Positions 10,779-21,768 of a DNA stretch of 34,949 bases are shown piece by piece. Both the position numbers and the translations under genes were made by a program. This DNA comes from Annulohypoxylon bovei var. microspora (taxonomy: Eukaryota > Ascomycota > Sordariomycetes > Xylariales > Hypoxylaceae): the NCBI GenBank assembly GCA_022836615.1, contig MU405430.1, positions 2,154 to 37,102 of the forward strand. The letters are read 5' to 3'. Position 1 is the stretch's first letter. Each line of letters opens with the position of its first letter. The notes beneath the pieces were generated by a model. The model had not been told where the DNA came from. It worked only from the letters and a program-made list of their open reading frames with translations, and ran no database searches.

Positions 10779-11560
10779 AAAGTAGATCAGTTCGATCTAA
10801 GTATGGGTAAGGTATAAGATAGGTGAGGGAGATGCGAGAATAAGCAGTTTAGGGTAGGTATGTAGGTAGATAATAAGAAACCTTGAAGGGAGGAAGGGAA
10901 GGTGTAGTAGTTTCAAGGTAGAAAAAAAGGTCGCACCGTCAAATGTTTGTATGGTGGTAGTGTATGGTGGTAGTTGTTGTAGTTGTTGTAATAGTTGTCG
11001 TTATTGTTGAGAGAAGGAATTAACGGCGGTGATGAGAAATGACTTGAGTGATTGCGGGTGATCGGGATTCCTACATACCTCAGAACTTCAAAAGGGTAGG
11101 TATCTAAAGATGGGTAGCAGCTCTTAGCAGCTTTTGGCGGGGATGAAAAGTCCGAGAATTTTTTTTAATTTTTTTTTCTATTACCTCTTTTGCTTCTCAT
11201 AATTAAAATTGGTTGACAATGCTGAATGACACCTGCCAACAGCCGCCGATTAGATATATTATGTGGAGTTTGTACCTGTCTGCCCCGCGCTTATATACTT
11301 TTTAGCGTTAGCGCAACATCTATCGTGACCTCATACCTACCAAAGATACATCATAAAATGTACCTAGGTATTGTACATACATATGTACATCCATACCTGT
11401 GCAAGTAATTGTCGGTACCCCAGCTGCCCGGTACGCACCTACCTAACTTACAAGGTAGGTACTTCCATTCTTTAGGCATCCATCCAATATAACTGGTTAG
11501 GTAAGCAGCAGGTAGCATTTGTTTTAGGTTCCTACAGGTATTTAAATACATTATGTGAGT

Positions 11561-11591
11561 CTCTTTTCTTTTCTTTTCTTTTCTTTTCTTT
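11561..11591. repeat. TTTTC pentanucleotide microsatellite
   Basis: About six units of CTTTT/TTTTC in intergenic DNA. Confidence 0.85.
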
Positions 11592-12430
11592 ATATTTTAT
11601 TTATGGGAAGATCTCAAATCTAGAGTAAATAATCAATTATACTTCAAACTCATCTCCGTGGTCTCACCTCGTAACTAAACCGTATTATGAAAGAGAAGAA
11701 TGAACGAGGATGCAATGCCTACATACATATGTAGATACTATCTAAAGTACTACAGACGAATGTTTATAATCCACCATATCGAACCCATTAAACGATTAAT
11801 AATCTCTCATCTGACTCACCAACTATTTCATCATACACGAGACAACTTCAATGTCCTTCTCTCATATCGTTTATTAGGGACAGGGGCTCGAATTTCCACG
11901 GATTTCCTCAACATTGCCTAAGACGCATGATGCTTCTAAGTTAGCAAATGCACGAACTCCTACACACTTAGTACGGTACGTATTATAATATTAGGTAGAT
12001 ACCTAGGGTAATTACTTAAGCACGATCATGAGGGTTTATTTGGGTCAAAGAGGAATATGATATAAGAAGATTAGCATACTCAGGGGTGAAAAGGGCGAGT
12101 CATGTAAGTATGATCGAGTAAAAATAATTCAATATTTACCTAGTTATAAATGTGTATAATTAAGTCATGTCTCATACATTAGGTAGCCATCTCGAATGTT
12201 TTGAGCCCTCTCTTACCTAGGCTGGAATATCATCTGAAACAAATGGCTGCTGGTGTTTAACTTTAGCCACAAGAAACCTATCTACTGTAGTTTTCACATT
12301 GACATACATGTCTCTTAGTCAAATATTTCAACTTATAAGAACCTTATCGTATCCGCCTCACTAGAGGTGTCACGAAAAAGGCTGCTCCAGAATATACTAA
12401 GCCCGTTCACCTAGTACTAACATATTCAAC

Positions 12431-12448
12431 TAGGTAGGTAGGTAGGTA
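12431..12448. repeat. TAGG tetranucleotide tract
   Basis: Four TAGG units ending in TACCTAAGG. It is the longest of the many dispersed TAGGTA tracts in the intergenic DNA of this window. Confidence 0.8.
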
Positions 12449-12609
12449 CCTAAGGTTGAAGAAATCTCATTAGACACCTAGTTGAGTCCGGTGCAATTTG
12501 TTCGTTAAATAGATGTGTGTATATAATAGGTATATACTATGATGACTTGCGTCTGGAGGCAAATTGTTACCATATCTAGCTCTAGTAATAGTACTTTATT
12601 TATTACCCA

Positions 12610-13957
12610 TCAACCGCGCAGCGGCCACTCCGCAACATCCTCCTGAACGCGGACCTCGTTCTTGACCCATATCACGCCGACATGCTGATTCTCATACTCC
12701 GATATTATATCATCCACGCTGTCACTCCTTGATTTGGTATAGTGTGCTGGTGGTGGTTTTGTCATACTATGGTCCGCCTGAGAGTGAGAGAATCCCGAGT
12801 CGCGCGGCGGTGGCGGCGGATTAGAAGCTTTGCGTTCGTACATGACAAATCGGGGTAGCTCGTTAGCGTTGCTGCCCTGGCCATGATTCGAATACGCACT
12901 AGCAAATCCTCTCGTCTTGAGATATAGCGGCCGTAGCGTAGGGATACCGATACAAACCATGGCGACGGCGATCTCCGCGCCGGCCCAAGCAAAGTATGGC
13001 ACGAAGTTTACTAGATCGACTCATTAGGCCCTACACGACGCCGTGATGTTAATAATTCTACTTACATGTGTAGTTGAAAACATTCAGCCGCGAGAGGACA
13101 ACCGTTCGAGTGATGCCGCAAGCACCAGCGCTATAAACAGAAGTTAGCTTATTCGATCTTTTGCCCTCTAGGTATCCCCTCGAGGATTTGTGGCTGATGT
13201 AACTTACATTACCCCTAAACTCATCCCGCCAGCCAGCATAAACTTGTCCCGTCGAGACATACGAAGTGACTGGATGAACAACCACGGAAAGACGGCGAAG
13301 AAAAAGTCGCAAACGCTAGACCATACTGCGGCTGATGTCAGCACTTCAGTCTATTTCACATCTGAAACTGTATTTATCACCTCCAAGTCCGACGCTCATA
13401 GGTTGGATTCGTATGTTCCACGTTCCGGGCGTGCGTAACGGGTCCCAACTTGCCTTGATTGGCGTCGTCTGATTCCAAAGCATGATGGTGAGAGCGATTG
13501 ACGTGGCGACGGTGACGGCGACGGCAACCCAGAGGGCGATCTTATGCCACCTGACTTGGACCACACGAAGCAAGAAGAGGCCCATTGACAGCTTCGCCAT
13601 GGCATTTCCGGTGATGGCGAAGCTGTTCGCGACGTAAGTCCAAAAAATTGCGTTCGAGGTATCGTCGATACTAAGTTTCCAAAAGTTCTGGCCTAATCCA
13701 TAGTAGACCGATACTTGAATGAAACAGGCGAACAAGAGGAAGAATATCTATATTATATAAATCGAATTAGGTTGGATTCAATGACCGTAGGTCCCCAAGA
13801 AGCTGGGTTTACGTACGCCCGTCCATGCATACATGTAGTCCTCAGCGCCAACGAACCTGACGATCCGTATGCGAGTATATAGCCGGAGAACAACGAGGAC
13901 GAGGGAAAATGCGACCATTACCCATGTTGCACAGGCCAACTGGTATCCCGGATTCAT
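12610..13957 (-). CDS. Fungal rhodopsin-like seven-helix integral membrane protein
   Basis: Five exons: 13957-13817, 13747-13381, 13331-13208, 13130-13066 and 13010-12610, giving 365 residues. The introns are 69, 49, 77, 55 nt, all GT..AG, with visible CTGAC/CTAAC branch sites in two. The first exon gives helix 1 and the signature RLYTRIRIVRFVGAEDYMYA. Later exons give VYYGLGQNFW, a helix ending in AKLSMGLFLLRV, VAVTVATSIALTIML, VWSSVCDFFFAVFPW followed by LRMSRRDKFMLAGGMSLGV, then GACGITRTVV and FVPYFAWAGAEIAVAMVCIG. This is the pattern of the large family annotated as rhodopsin-domain or PTH11-like proteins. No retinal lysine can be inferred and no CFEM domain is present. The tail after LYLKTRG is polar, with Pro and Ser runs. 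Ligand and function are unknown. Confidence 0.88.
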
Positions 13958-14860
13958 GGTGGAATGAGAAGTCTACGGGAAAGGACATCGCATAAAGGTG
14001 AGACATACAGGAGAAACGGGAGCGCGACCCTTAGAAGTATTAAGCTTAAAACAAAGTAAGTGGGTAATGGATTCTGGATCTTGGTCACCCTGTAAATCGA
14101 TCGACATCGGATGTAGGAATGCATACAACATAGATAGTGATGATAGACGAAATCTCCGGTCGAGATTGTGAAAGATGCCAGGGCGTGGGCTCCAATTGTG
14201 TCGTACGACGAGTCAACGACCTAGGTAGCCCTGCGATTCACGCGTGATTGTAATAAGCGCTGCCAACATATACCTATGTCGGCTCAAGAGTCCACATTCG
14301 AAGTAACGAATCGATAGCCGTCGATGTAAGTAAGTGCAGATTCGTCATCTATTCCCACGAGATAGTATTCCTCCACCCCTTTCTTCACTTGCCGGGTTGG
14401 TCAGAAAATAAGCATCATTGACCAATCAAAATTGAGAATTGCGTTAGTGCTGTTCTTCTCGTCAACCAATCCCGCCAATGAGGGCTGAAGGGAGACACAA
14501 GCAATGCAGGGACTAGCCGCCTATCACACGCCGATAGGTGAAATAAAAGCAATGCCTTTCTCTTCAATCTAAGTGGCTCGAGGTATAAACATTTACATAA
14601 CCTGATCCCTCCTTATTGTTACCAACTAGGTCACTTGATAGTGTGATTTCTGAACGAGGACCTTGGGACGGAAAATAATTCGAATCGGGGTTAGTCTTGT
14701 TCATATATATATATATACCTGGTATATATAGGATGAATGTTCACACGCTGTTCAGAGTAACTGATATACTGAACCTCTTGAAGAGCTCCATAATTCGATG
14801 ATAAATATCACAACCGAGATATTCGTAAAGTGGTACGACTATAACGTAAGTTATTGATCT
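13958..14860. other. Intergenic region upstream of the rhodopsin-like gene
   Basis: No gene supported. It carries a cluster of CCAAT boxes (listed separately) and a TA-rich run at about 14703-14732. The right end is the 3' flank of the oxidase gene. Confidence 0.55.
14422..14479 (+). promoter_or_regulatory. Cluster of three CCAAT boxes
   Basis: CCAAT occurs at 14422-14426 (as CCAATCA), 14466-14470 and 14475-14479, the last two only 9 bases apart. They lie about 465-520 bases upstream of the rhodopsin-like gene start. CCAAT is the site of the fungal CBC/Hap complex; that these copies are used is inference. Confidence 0.35.
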
Positions 14861-16596
14861 TCAAACAAACGTCCAATCTGCCTCGGAGGCCATCGTCTGC
14901 CTCGACAACACTCTCGGGCCTTGTTCGCCTTCCTCCAGGCCGTTTCGCGTGGGCTCATTACTGCTTCTCCACCGCCACATTTGGCCGTAGACTGTCTGCG
15001 ACCCCTTGCTTTCGAGGATCTTGACGACTTCACGCCCGAGGATGGGCAGGAACTTGAAGCCATGACCACTGCCACCGGAACAGACGGCTACCCCGGGACG
15101 CTGAGGTACGAAGTCGACGACAAATGAGTCATCGATGCTGTCAGTGTACCAGCAGAGTCGGGTGGATGTGATACCCAATGGGACTAACTCCGGGAAGTTG
15201 ACCGATATGTACTCTAGAAGGTGACAACAGTTAGTAACAGAAGCCGTTTATTTTTATTTTTATCTTTATTTATCATGTCTCTGTTTTTCTCCTCACCTTT
15301 GATACCATTTAGAGCATCGATCGGAAGTCGTGATTCTTTCTGCTCGGTTACGTGGGCAGTTCTGGGGACCGATATACGCTGCCCCCGGACGTCCTCGAAA
15401 TTTGTCCACCTATCGTTGAGCGAATTAGCGCCGTCTATGCATGAAGCCTGCGTGAATTGGAAGGAAGCCTTTAACTTTGTTTTGCGCCAACCAATCTTGA
15501 AAGCACCGTTTTCGTCCCTGGGGAGGCTGTAAACCTCTTTGCCTTGCCACGAACCCCAGGTTATCACCGGTTGGTTTTCCGGCGCGAATCGTTCCCACAG
15601 GTCAAGGCGGTCTTTTGGAATCATGACGGTAGCTACTGAGCCGGCCGTGGTTTCTAGCAAGCCGTGAACCTCCGGGACTAATGACGGGGTCCATCCGCCA
15701 CCTATGGGATGCGATTTTCCTTAGCAAACCGATACCTCTGTCCAGATCATGTGACGTGTTATTAGACTATGAATGACTCACCAGCGACGACGACTAGGTT
15801 AGCAGTATGCTGGAGACCGTCGGCAGTATGTACCACGGGATTATTGTTCATGGTCGTAATATCAACAACTTTCCCAAGCTGCGGGTCGAGTATCGTCTTC
15901 ACGCCGGCCTTCCTCGCGAGATGTTGGGCCCAAGCGCAGCTCTTGTACGCATAAACGAAACCAGCCGTGGAGTCAAGAACCGCTTTATGAGTTCCGAGCC
16001 TCTCCTGGCGGAGGCAAGGGTCAAGCTTATGCGCCCAACCTTGCTTCTTTGCTCTCTCGACATCTTAACGTCGCAATAAAAGCACAATTAGAGCCCTTAT
16101 CTCGAAGTGGTGGTGTATTCGGGTTCCTTAACCTACCTGCATCATCGTCGGTCCTGAACTGGAACTCTCTAATTCCCTCGCGTTCCATATTTTCCAGCGT
16201 CGCGATCTCGAAGTCACCCAACTCCGACTCGCAGCTTATGCGTAGCATCCCTACATTCCACCAGAGCTTTCTATCGTCACATCTCAAGCGCTCCGGTAAT
16301 TCATTGGTCGGTACCGCCAGGATATCGCGATTCCACTCGTCCCACATCTTGGCGGCTTCAGTAGCAAGCCTCTGATACTCAATCTCGGAGCCGTAGCTAA
16401 AGCGGATGATCTTGTTTAGGTCGGCCGAAGCCGAGTCTACGCCGCATAAGGGATCATATGCCTTGCTAGCAGTATCTTGCATGTCTAGGACGGTCACGTC
16501 CTTGTACCCGGAGCGTGCTAGCCATAGCGCTGTTGAGATACCGAAGACGCCGGAGCCGACGATGATGATTTTAGACGAGGGACTGATTGCCGCCAT
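14861..16596 (-). CDS. FAD-dependent amine/amino-acid oxidase (MSOX/fructosyl amino acid oxidase type)
   Basis: Four exons: 16596-16137, 16051-15782, 15701-15297 and 15213-14861, giving 495 residues. The introns are 85, 80, 83 nt and all phase 1; the last has TTACTAAC near its 3' end. The N-terminus has the dinucleotide-binding beta-alpha-beta unit IIIVGSGVFGISTALWLA (GxGxxG at residues 14-19) followed by VTVLDMQ. The spliced middle reads VLDSTAGFVYAYKSCAWAQH and LVVVAGGGWTPSLVPE. The last exon has RLCWYTDSIDDSFVVDF then GGSGHGFKFLPILG. In this family the Cys of the CxYT-type motif (here about Cys399) binds FAD covalently and the GSGHGFK loop contacts FAD. The expected reaction is oxidation of a secondary or N-substituted amino acid with release of hydrogen peroxide. 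Substrate cannot be read from sequence; saccharopine, sarcosine or Amadori compounds are candidates. No clear peroxisomal C-terminal tripeptide is visible. Confidence 0.9.
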
Positions 16597-17172
16597 TTGG
16601 TGGATTTAGTACAATGGGATGTGAACTGGGTGCGCTTTTCTCGGGATTGTCGAATAATGACCCCCTTCGGAACAACGCGATAGCAACCCCACTATCCACG
16701 GTACTATCTCCACTGCTTGGTTAGGCACTAGCCGACAAGATAAGTAGTAGGCATGTAGGTATGTTAAAAGCCAAAGAAGCAGAGTAGTGTCACTTGAAGG
16801 ACTAAGAAATAGCCAAAAAAGAAGAAGAAAAGAAACCTCCTAAAACCTGGAGGGAAAGCTAAACTTGCGTAGATTATACTGAAGTCAAGATCAAGACCAT
16901 GTTCAAGACATATGATTTTATCGTCCCTCGTATCACCTGTTTTGTTAGACTCGATGTTCCGTAAATAGTATATTAGTACTGTGGACACACTGCGATATTA
17001 ACTCGAGGACAGAGATTGATTGTCATATAAGACGGACATCTGCTACTCAACAAAATACACCAAGTATTGGAGGGAGTGGGTTTTTACACAGGGAGATGGG
17101 CAGAACAAATATTTACATAAGATGCCCCCCTCGTTTCTGTTGACTGGGATAGTCCTAGAAGAGACTGCAGCG
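16597..17172. other. Intergenic region between oxidase and SAM50
   Basis: No gene supported. It contains the oxidase 5' flank and the SAM50 3' flank. The frame at 16764-16988 (-) is a low-complexity Phe/Lys sequence without domain signal. Confidence 0.55.
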
Positions 17173-18940
17173 TTATAGGAAATTGATTCCTACACCAACT
17201 TGCAATCCTTTCCGGGCCTCCTCTCCCCGCCTCATAACTAGAGGTAAGCTGAAGTTTAGCTCGAATCTGGCAACAGGGTGAGCGTATACGAGTCCTACGC
17301 CAGCCGCGATACTGGGCAGTCCCGTGCTGAGATCCTTCGTTGCAGAAATCATGCTATCCCATATCGTGCCGGCACCCAGACGCTGGCTAGACGCAGAATC
17401 GCTGCTTTTAGTCTTGTTCTTCATCGCTACTAGCCGGCCGCCATTGGCAAAGAGCTGCAATCGGAACGGAGATTGGGGTCCTATTCTAGGGAGAGGGATA
17501 AGCATATTTACACTCCCTGCAGCAAAAATGTCGCCGCCAAGCGCGTCACCACCGTCCCTGGGACCAAGGCCACCTAGCGAGAAACCTCGTACGTCCGTTG
17601 GTCCTCCGAGGGAAAAACGGTCGTTGATTCGACTAGGGGACGCGCCGCCGAGACCATACGATAAGGGGAGGGGGTAGAGCAGGCCTGCTCTGAAACCACC
17701 GCCGATGGATACGCCCGAGGGCCCACGAAGGCCGGGTAAAGGGATTGGTACTGCTCCGGCGACCTCAAGTTCGTTTTTGGAAAAACCAACATCTCCGCCT
17801 AGAGAACCCCACCCTGCAAGCTCGGTAGTTGTCTTGATCAAGTATCCACTTTGCGGCAACATAGGGTCATCCCTCCGTTCCCGCTGGAATATGTAGGATA
17901 TGGCGCTCTTAGCTGAGTCCCCGGCATCGCCCCGAACGCTAGGGCTCGCCTCGGCCGAGAGTCCAGTTAATTGTCTCCAGGCACCGGAATATCCAAATTG
18001 ATGTCGGTCTCCGTTGTCGTTTAGCCAATTAAATTTGACCCCTCCGGTTCTTAAAACTTCCTCGTGGCTCGCCCAAGGCTTCTGAGTACTGCTTGCTAGA
18101 CCCTCGACGCTAAGGCGTAGATTGGGATTGCCTTTTACCGGAGCACCAAATTCGGCACTGTATGCCGAACGTGTCCTTGTGCCAGCCGAAGCGTTGAGGG
18201 ATAGAGATTCGGCACCTCCAAATATGTTGCGCCAAAGCATAGACCCATAAGCGGAACCTTCAGTGTTGCCCAAATCCGTGCCAGTCTTGAGAAGGAGACG
18301 AGACTTCTCCCGTACCCGGAGAGAGACATCGAGGTCGGTTGGAGAGGAAGACGGGTCGAGATGGGACGGACGGGATAGGTGGAAGATGATGTTGGGGTGG
18401 AAAATGTCTTTATACCCGACGTCAACACGCGAGTTCCAGAATATCAAGTTCGACGGTTCAACTCATACCGAATTTGTGTAGCTTCTCGACAGTGCCACCC
18501 ACTTGCTCCATCATACTCGCAAGTGTATAGTCGGCATTGCGGCTATCTTCTACTAGGGGTTGGAATAGTGGCTCGAGGAATGATTTGCGAGTATGTCTAG
18601 CGCCATGTATTTGAATGGAAGAGATGGTGACTGGGAGGGTTTGATTTTGCGACAACTAGAAAGACGTGAGCAGTGTGTAATTACTATGAGTAGCTGAAAA
18701 GCTGAGTATAGAAATCCAGGATATTCACCAATTCAATGGTCCTTCGTGTGCTCTGTTCGTCTTGTGCGCGAGCCTGTTCTGCTGCTTTCGTTCTCTGCCG
18801 TATCGATGCAGTTTCAGACCTAAGCAAGCCCTCGAAGACCTGGCATCCATCCATATATAATCAGCTGTCAGTGTTTCGGGGCAATCTTGAATCTGGAAGA
18901 ATCTTACGTCGTCGCCTCCAGGAGAAGCGTTGCGAGCCAT
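17173..18940 (-). CDS. SAM50: SAM50/Tob55, mitochondrial outer-membrane beta-barrel assembly protein (Omp85 family)
   Basis: Four exons: 18940-18908, 18839-18729, 18655-18469 and 18407-17173, giving 521 residues, close to fungal Sam50. The introns are 68, 73, 61 nt. The second exon encodes VFEGLLRSETASIRQRT, and the third a single POTRA-like segment (PVTISSIQIHGARHTRKSFL...LGKF-like end). After the last junction comes DIFHPNIIFHL and a TDLDVSLRVREKSRLLLKTG strand. The rest is a 16-strand barrel domain (surface antigen/Omp85), with SYIFQRERRDDPMLPQSGY, and the diagnostic loop-6 motif VRGF at about residues 383-386 in GGPTDVRGFSLGG. The protein inserts beta-barrel proteins such as Tom40 and porin into the outer membrane as core of the SAM complex. 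It is divergent from UBC6 across an 875-bp gap. Confidence 0.95.
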
Positions 18941-19047
18941 CTTAGAGCGAACAAATCTCCCTCACTAGAAAAAAGGAAGGTTGTGATGATAATAAAGAGA
19001 GAGAGCTTGATTGCTTGGGCTGCGAAATTACAAGGTTTAAAGTGTTA

Positions 19048-19092
19048 GTTAGCAGGGTTAGCAAGGTTAGCAAGGTTAGCAAGGTTAGCAGT
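19048..19092. repeat. 9-bp tandem repeat GTTAGCAAG, five copies
   Basis: Units GTTAGCAGG, GTTAGCAAG three times, then GTTAGCAGT. A small minisatellite in the SAM50/UBC6 promoter region. Confidence 0.9.
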
Positions 19093-19510
19093 CAAGCTCG
19101 GCAAGGTCCGGAAGAAGGTACATACGTACTTGTTACATGTAGGTTTTTTGGAAGTACATACATAAGGTACATTACATATGCACATCCACGAATATGTTTG
19201 TACCTTAAGTACCCAGGTAGGTGACGCAATTACCTATTTGCACAGCCAGAGGAAACTTCGGGGATACTTCTGTTACTTACTTTGTAAGCCAATTAAGGAA
19301 TGTACCTATTTCTGTATTATGCAGTACCTAGGTACTTAGTTTCCTCCAAAACCTTTCTTTATCATGGAAGTCTAGATTTCAAAGTTCCATCCACCTCTCT
19401 CCCTCCCCAACTTTATCTAAACTTGGCTTAAGGCCATCCGTCATCATCAGCCTTATTTATCCTTAATCCTCTCAAGACTCAAACTGTAGCCCCTTCTTTT
19501 TAATCAAAAC

Positions 19511-19538
19511 CTCCTTCAGTAACCCTCCTTCAGTAACC
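19511..19538. repeat. 14-bp direct duplication CTCCTTCAGTAACC
   Basis: Two exact adjacent copies (19511-19524, 19525-19538) in the pyrimidine-rich leader region of UBC6. Confidence 0.9.
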
Positions 19539-19815
19539 ACATCATCAACTAATACCACCCAGTACTTCATATCTTTATTTACCTTTGTATCTATTTCTAG
19601 TCTCTCGTTACCTTCTCATAATAGAATACAACCCATTCCATCGATTTTATCGTACCAGCGAGAAGAGGCGACATTGGTGAACTGCACACACGAGACACAC
19701 CCAAAAACCACATCCAAGGCCGTCGTGACACATTTCCTTTTCTTTTCTTTCTACGAGATACCCGAACCCCTACAACTAAAACACAAGAGAACAATTGACC
19801 ATAAGCACACACACT

Positions 19816-20768
19816 ATGGCTAGTAAACAAGCGAGTAAACGCGTATGCAACTACTTTCCTTATTTCTCTATTTCTTTGTTTTATCTCTTCCATTCCTTGC
19901 TCTCCCACTTCGAAGCATAAAAGTAATCTAACCCGATTTCTGTTGCTATATAGTTGGCGCGTGAATACAAGAGTATATCAGAAAACCCCCCTCCGTATAT
20001 CAGCGCCCATCCATCAGAGTCCAATATCCTCGAGTACGTTCCGACCTATCATTAAACGTTTTTAACTCGCTAACCAAAAGTAGGTGGCACTACATCATCA
20101 CCGGTCCCGAGGAAACCCCCTATCATAATGGCCAATATTGGGGAACCTTGATCTTTCCACCTAACTACCCCTTTGCGCCTCCGGCTATTCGCATGCACAC
20201 GCCTTCCGGCCGTTTCCAGCCCTCCACGCGGCTATGCCTTTCCATCTCCGACTTCCACCCACGTTCCTTCAATCCAGCCTGGGAAGTGTCCACCATCCTG
20301 ATCGGACTGCTATCCTTTATGACCTCGGAGGAGATGACCACTGGCTCCGTCTCGGCTACGGCACACGAACGACGAATATTTGCCGCGAGATCCAGGTGGT
20401 GGAACTCCACAGGAGGTGGCTCGCATGCTAAGAATCCCGCTCAAAAGGGAAATGTGAAAGCCGGAGACGGTGGTGCTAAGTTTAGGGCCGAGTGGCCTGA
20501 ACTGGACCAGGAGAACTGGCGATGGATTACTGAGAGCAACGTCGACATAGCTACAGGCGCTAGGAACGGTGGGACGTCATGCGGGCCACAGCTGGGCATT
20601 GCTGGTGGTAGCGGCGGTCAGACTCAAGCTGTTGTTGACGCCGTCGTCCAGCGCAGAGACGCCGGAACGGGGTGGCTCAGCCGCAACAAGCTGTTGGTTT
20701 TCGGAGGCATTATCTTCATATACGTGCTAATTGCCCGTATACTGGGAGAGGGGGAGAGCACTTCTTAA
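19816..20768 (+). CDS. UBC6: Ubiquitin-conjugating enzyme E2, Ubc6 type (ER-anchored, ERAD)
   Basis: Three exons: 19816-19842, 19954-20033 and 20084-20768, giving 263 residues. Introns are 111 and 50 nt; the second has CGCTAACC just before the acceptor. The first exon encodes only nine residues (MASKQASKR). The second begins LAREYKSISENPPPYISAHP, and the third continues WHYIITGPEETPYHNGQYWG. The catalytic Cys is at about residue 87 in TRLCLSISDFHPRSFNPAW, and the HPN tripeptide of ordinary E2s is absent, as known for the Ubc6/UBE2J group. A linker follows (about 135-235). The C-terminus is a tail anchor, LLVFGGIIFIYVLIARILG. The enzyme sits in the ER membrane and ubiquitinates misfolded ER proteins together with Doa10-type ligases. 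Confidence 0.95.
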
Positions 20769-21768
20769 TCGGCTATAGACGCTGTCGGCATCCCCTCCCC
20801 CCTTTTATCCGCAGCACCGCTGGAGCGCCTCTAACTGTTGGAACTAGCTGCGGTGTCCCCGGCTCTGACTCGGGCTGAGAGATATACGATGTGATTCTAA
20901 GGCGGCATAGACCGATTTCAGCAAAAGAATGGCGGCAGAGTTTACTCAAATTAGGGGAGTAGTGAGCATCGAATGTAGGAGGTCGTTAGCCCTAAGCGAT
21001 GTTCTATCTGCCCTAGTGTATCATAGATACCTAATAAATACCTCATTTTCAGTCGCCCAAACAACGACAAGGCAAATATATTAACTGGTGATCAAATATA
21101 CCATCACCTTTCGGATTGTAGGTGAGTCCAGTTTTACCAACCCTCTTCACATTTCTACCCTAATCAGTATAAATCTAGCATGAATATTGAACGTATTACT
21201 TAGCCGTATACGGGTCTTGGAGATTTTACTGAGTGACCTAGGTCCCTTTCCAATATGATGTCCATGTTGCAAGAAGTTGACTTGCTCTAGACATACAGTC
21301 ACCGTTTGTTGGGACATAGATATATGCCGGGGCCTTATATAAATGCTAATTAAATATGAAGCAGCTCGAACATGCACTGCAAGATATCTTTAAACCTCGT
21401 CAACAACATTCACATTGCAGAATCTGTCATTCTAAGGTAAGGAATGGATATAGTTAATATTTACGCCAAGATATCGCCTATCTATGTTAACGATAGGATT
21501 CATGTCATCCTCCCATGATGTGTTCCCTGACCCCTATTTTTAAACGAATGTGTAGTCGGTTGTTCCTCAAGACATCCTCCATCATCTCCAGAAAGAAATT
21601 GAAGACTGAAGAGAGCTGGGGAATAGATAAGCCTCATAACTAACCCCCTTTTTTTGTTTTTTGTCTGTATCTGATTCCGTCCGGCGAGTAAAATTTAAAT
21701 CCGCGTCACATCTCATCACATTAGACAAGCTTTCACGAGCTTTTGAATCATCGCTATATAGAACACCC
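20769..21768. other. Convergent intergenic region between UBC6 and ENA
   Basis: No gene supported. It holds the 3' flanks of two convergent genes. The frames at 21147-21377 and 21582-21803 (-) have no domain. Confidence 0.6.

Larger units (their letters stand above)
10484..12609. other. 2.1-kb intergenic region upstream of BTB gene
   Basis: No gene supported. From the BTB start outward it holds purine-rich and low-complexity sequence: a GA tract at 10751-10778, TGG/TTG-type triplet runs around 10950-11010, a pentamer run at 11561-11591, and several TAGGTA/ACCTAG tracts (11352, 11436-11465, 11992-12008, 12431-12452). This could be a long 5' leader plus promoter. The short frames at 11226-11408, 11351-11551 and 11700-11921 have no domain. 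Confidence 0.55.
18941..19815. promoter_or_regulatory. Shared 5' region of divergent SAM50 and UBC6
   Basis: 875 bases separate the two start codons, so both promoters must lie here or overlap. It contains a 9-bp tandem repeat (19048-19092), TAGGTAC/ACCTAGGTAC tracts (19135-19335), a 14-bp direct duplication (19511-19538) and a pyrimidine-rich leader running into the UBC6 start. No TATA box stands out. Confidence 0.55.

Noticed and set aside
11226..11921. Three short frames (60-73 aa)
   Set aside because: Located in AT-rich, TAGGTA-rich DNA; Tyr/Ile/Cys-rich translations typical of chance frames.
19015..19224. 69-aa frame with repeated SKV units
   Set aside because: Encoded by the 9-bp GTTAGCAAG minisatellite in the promoter region; no gene features.
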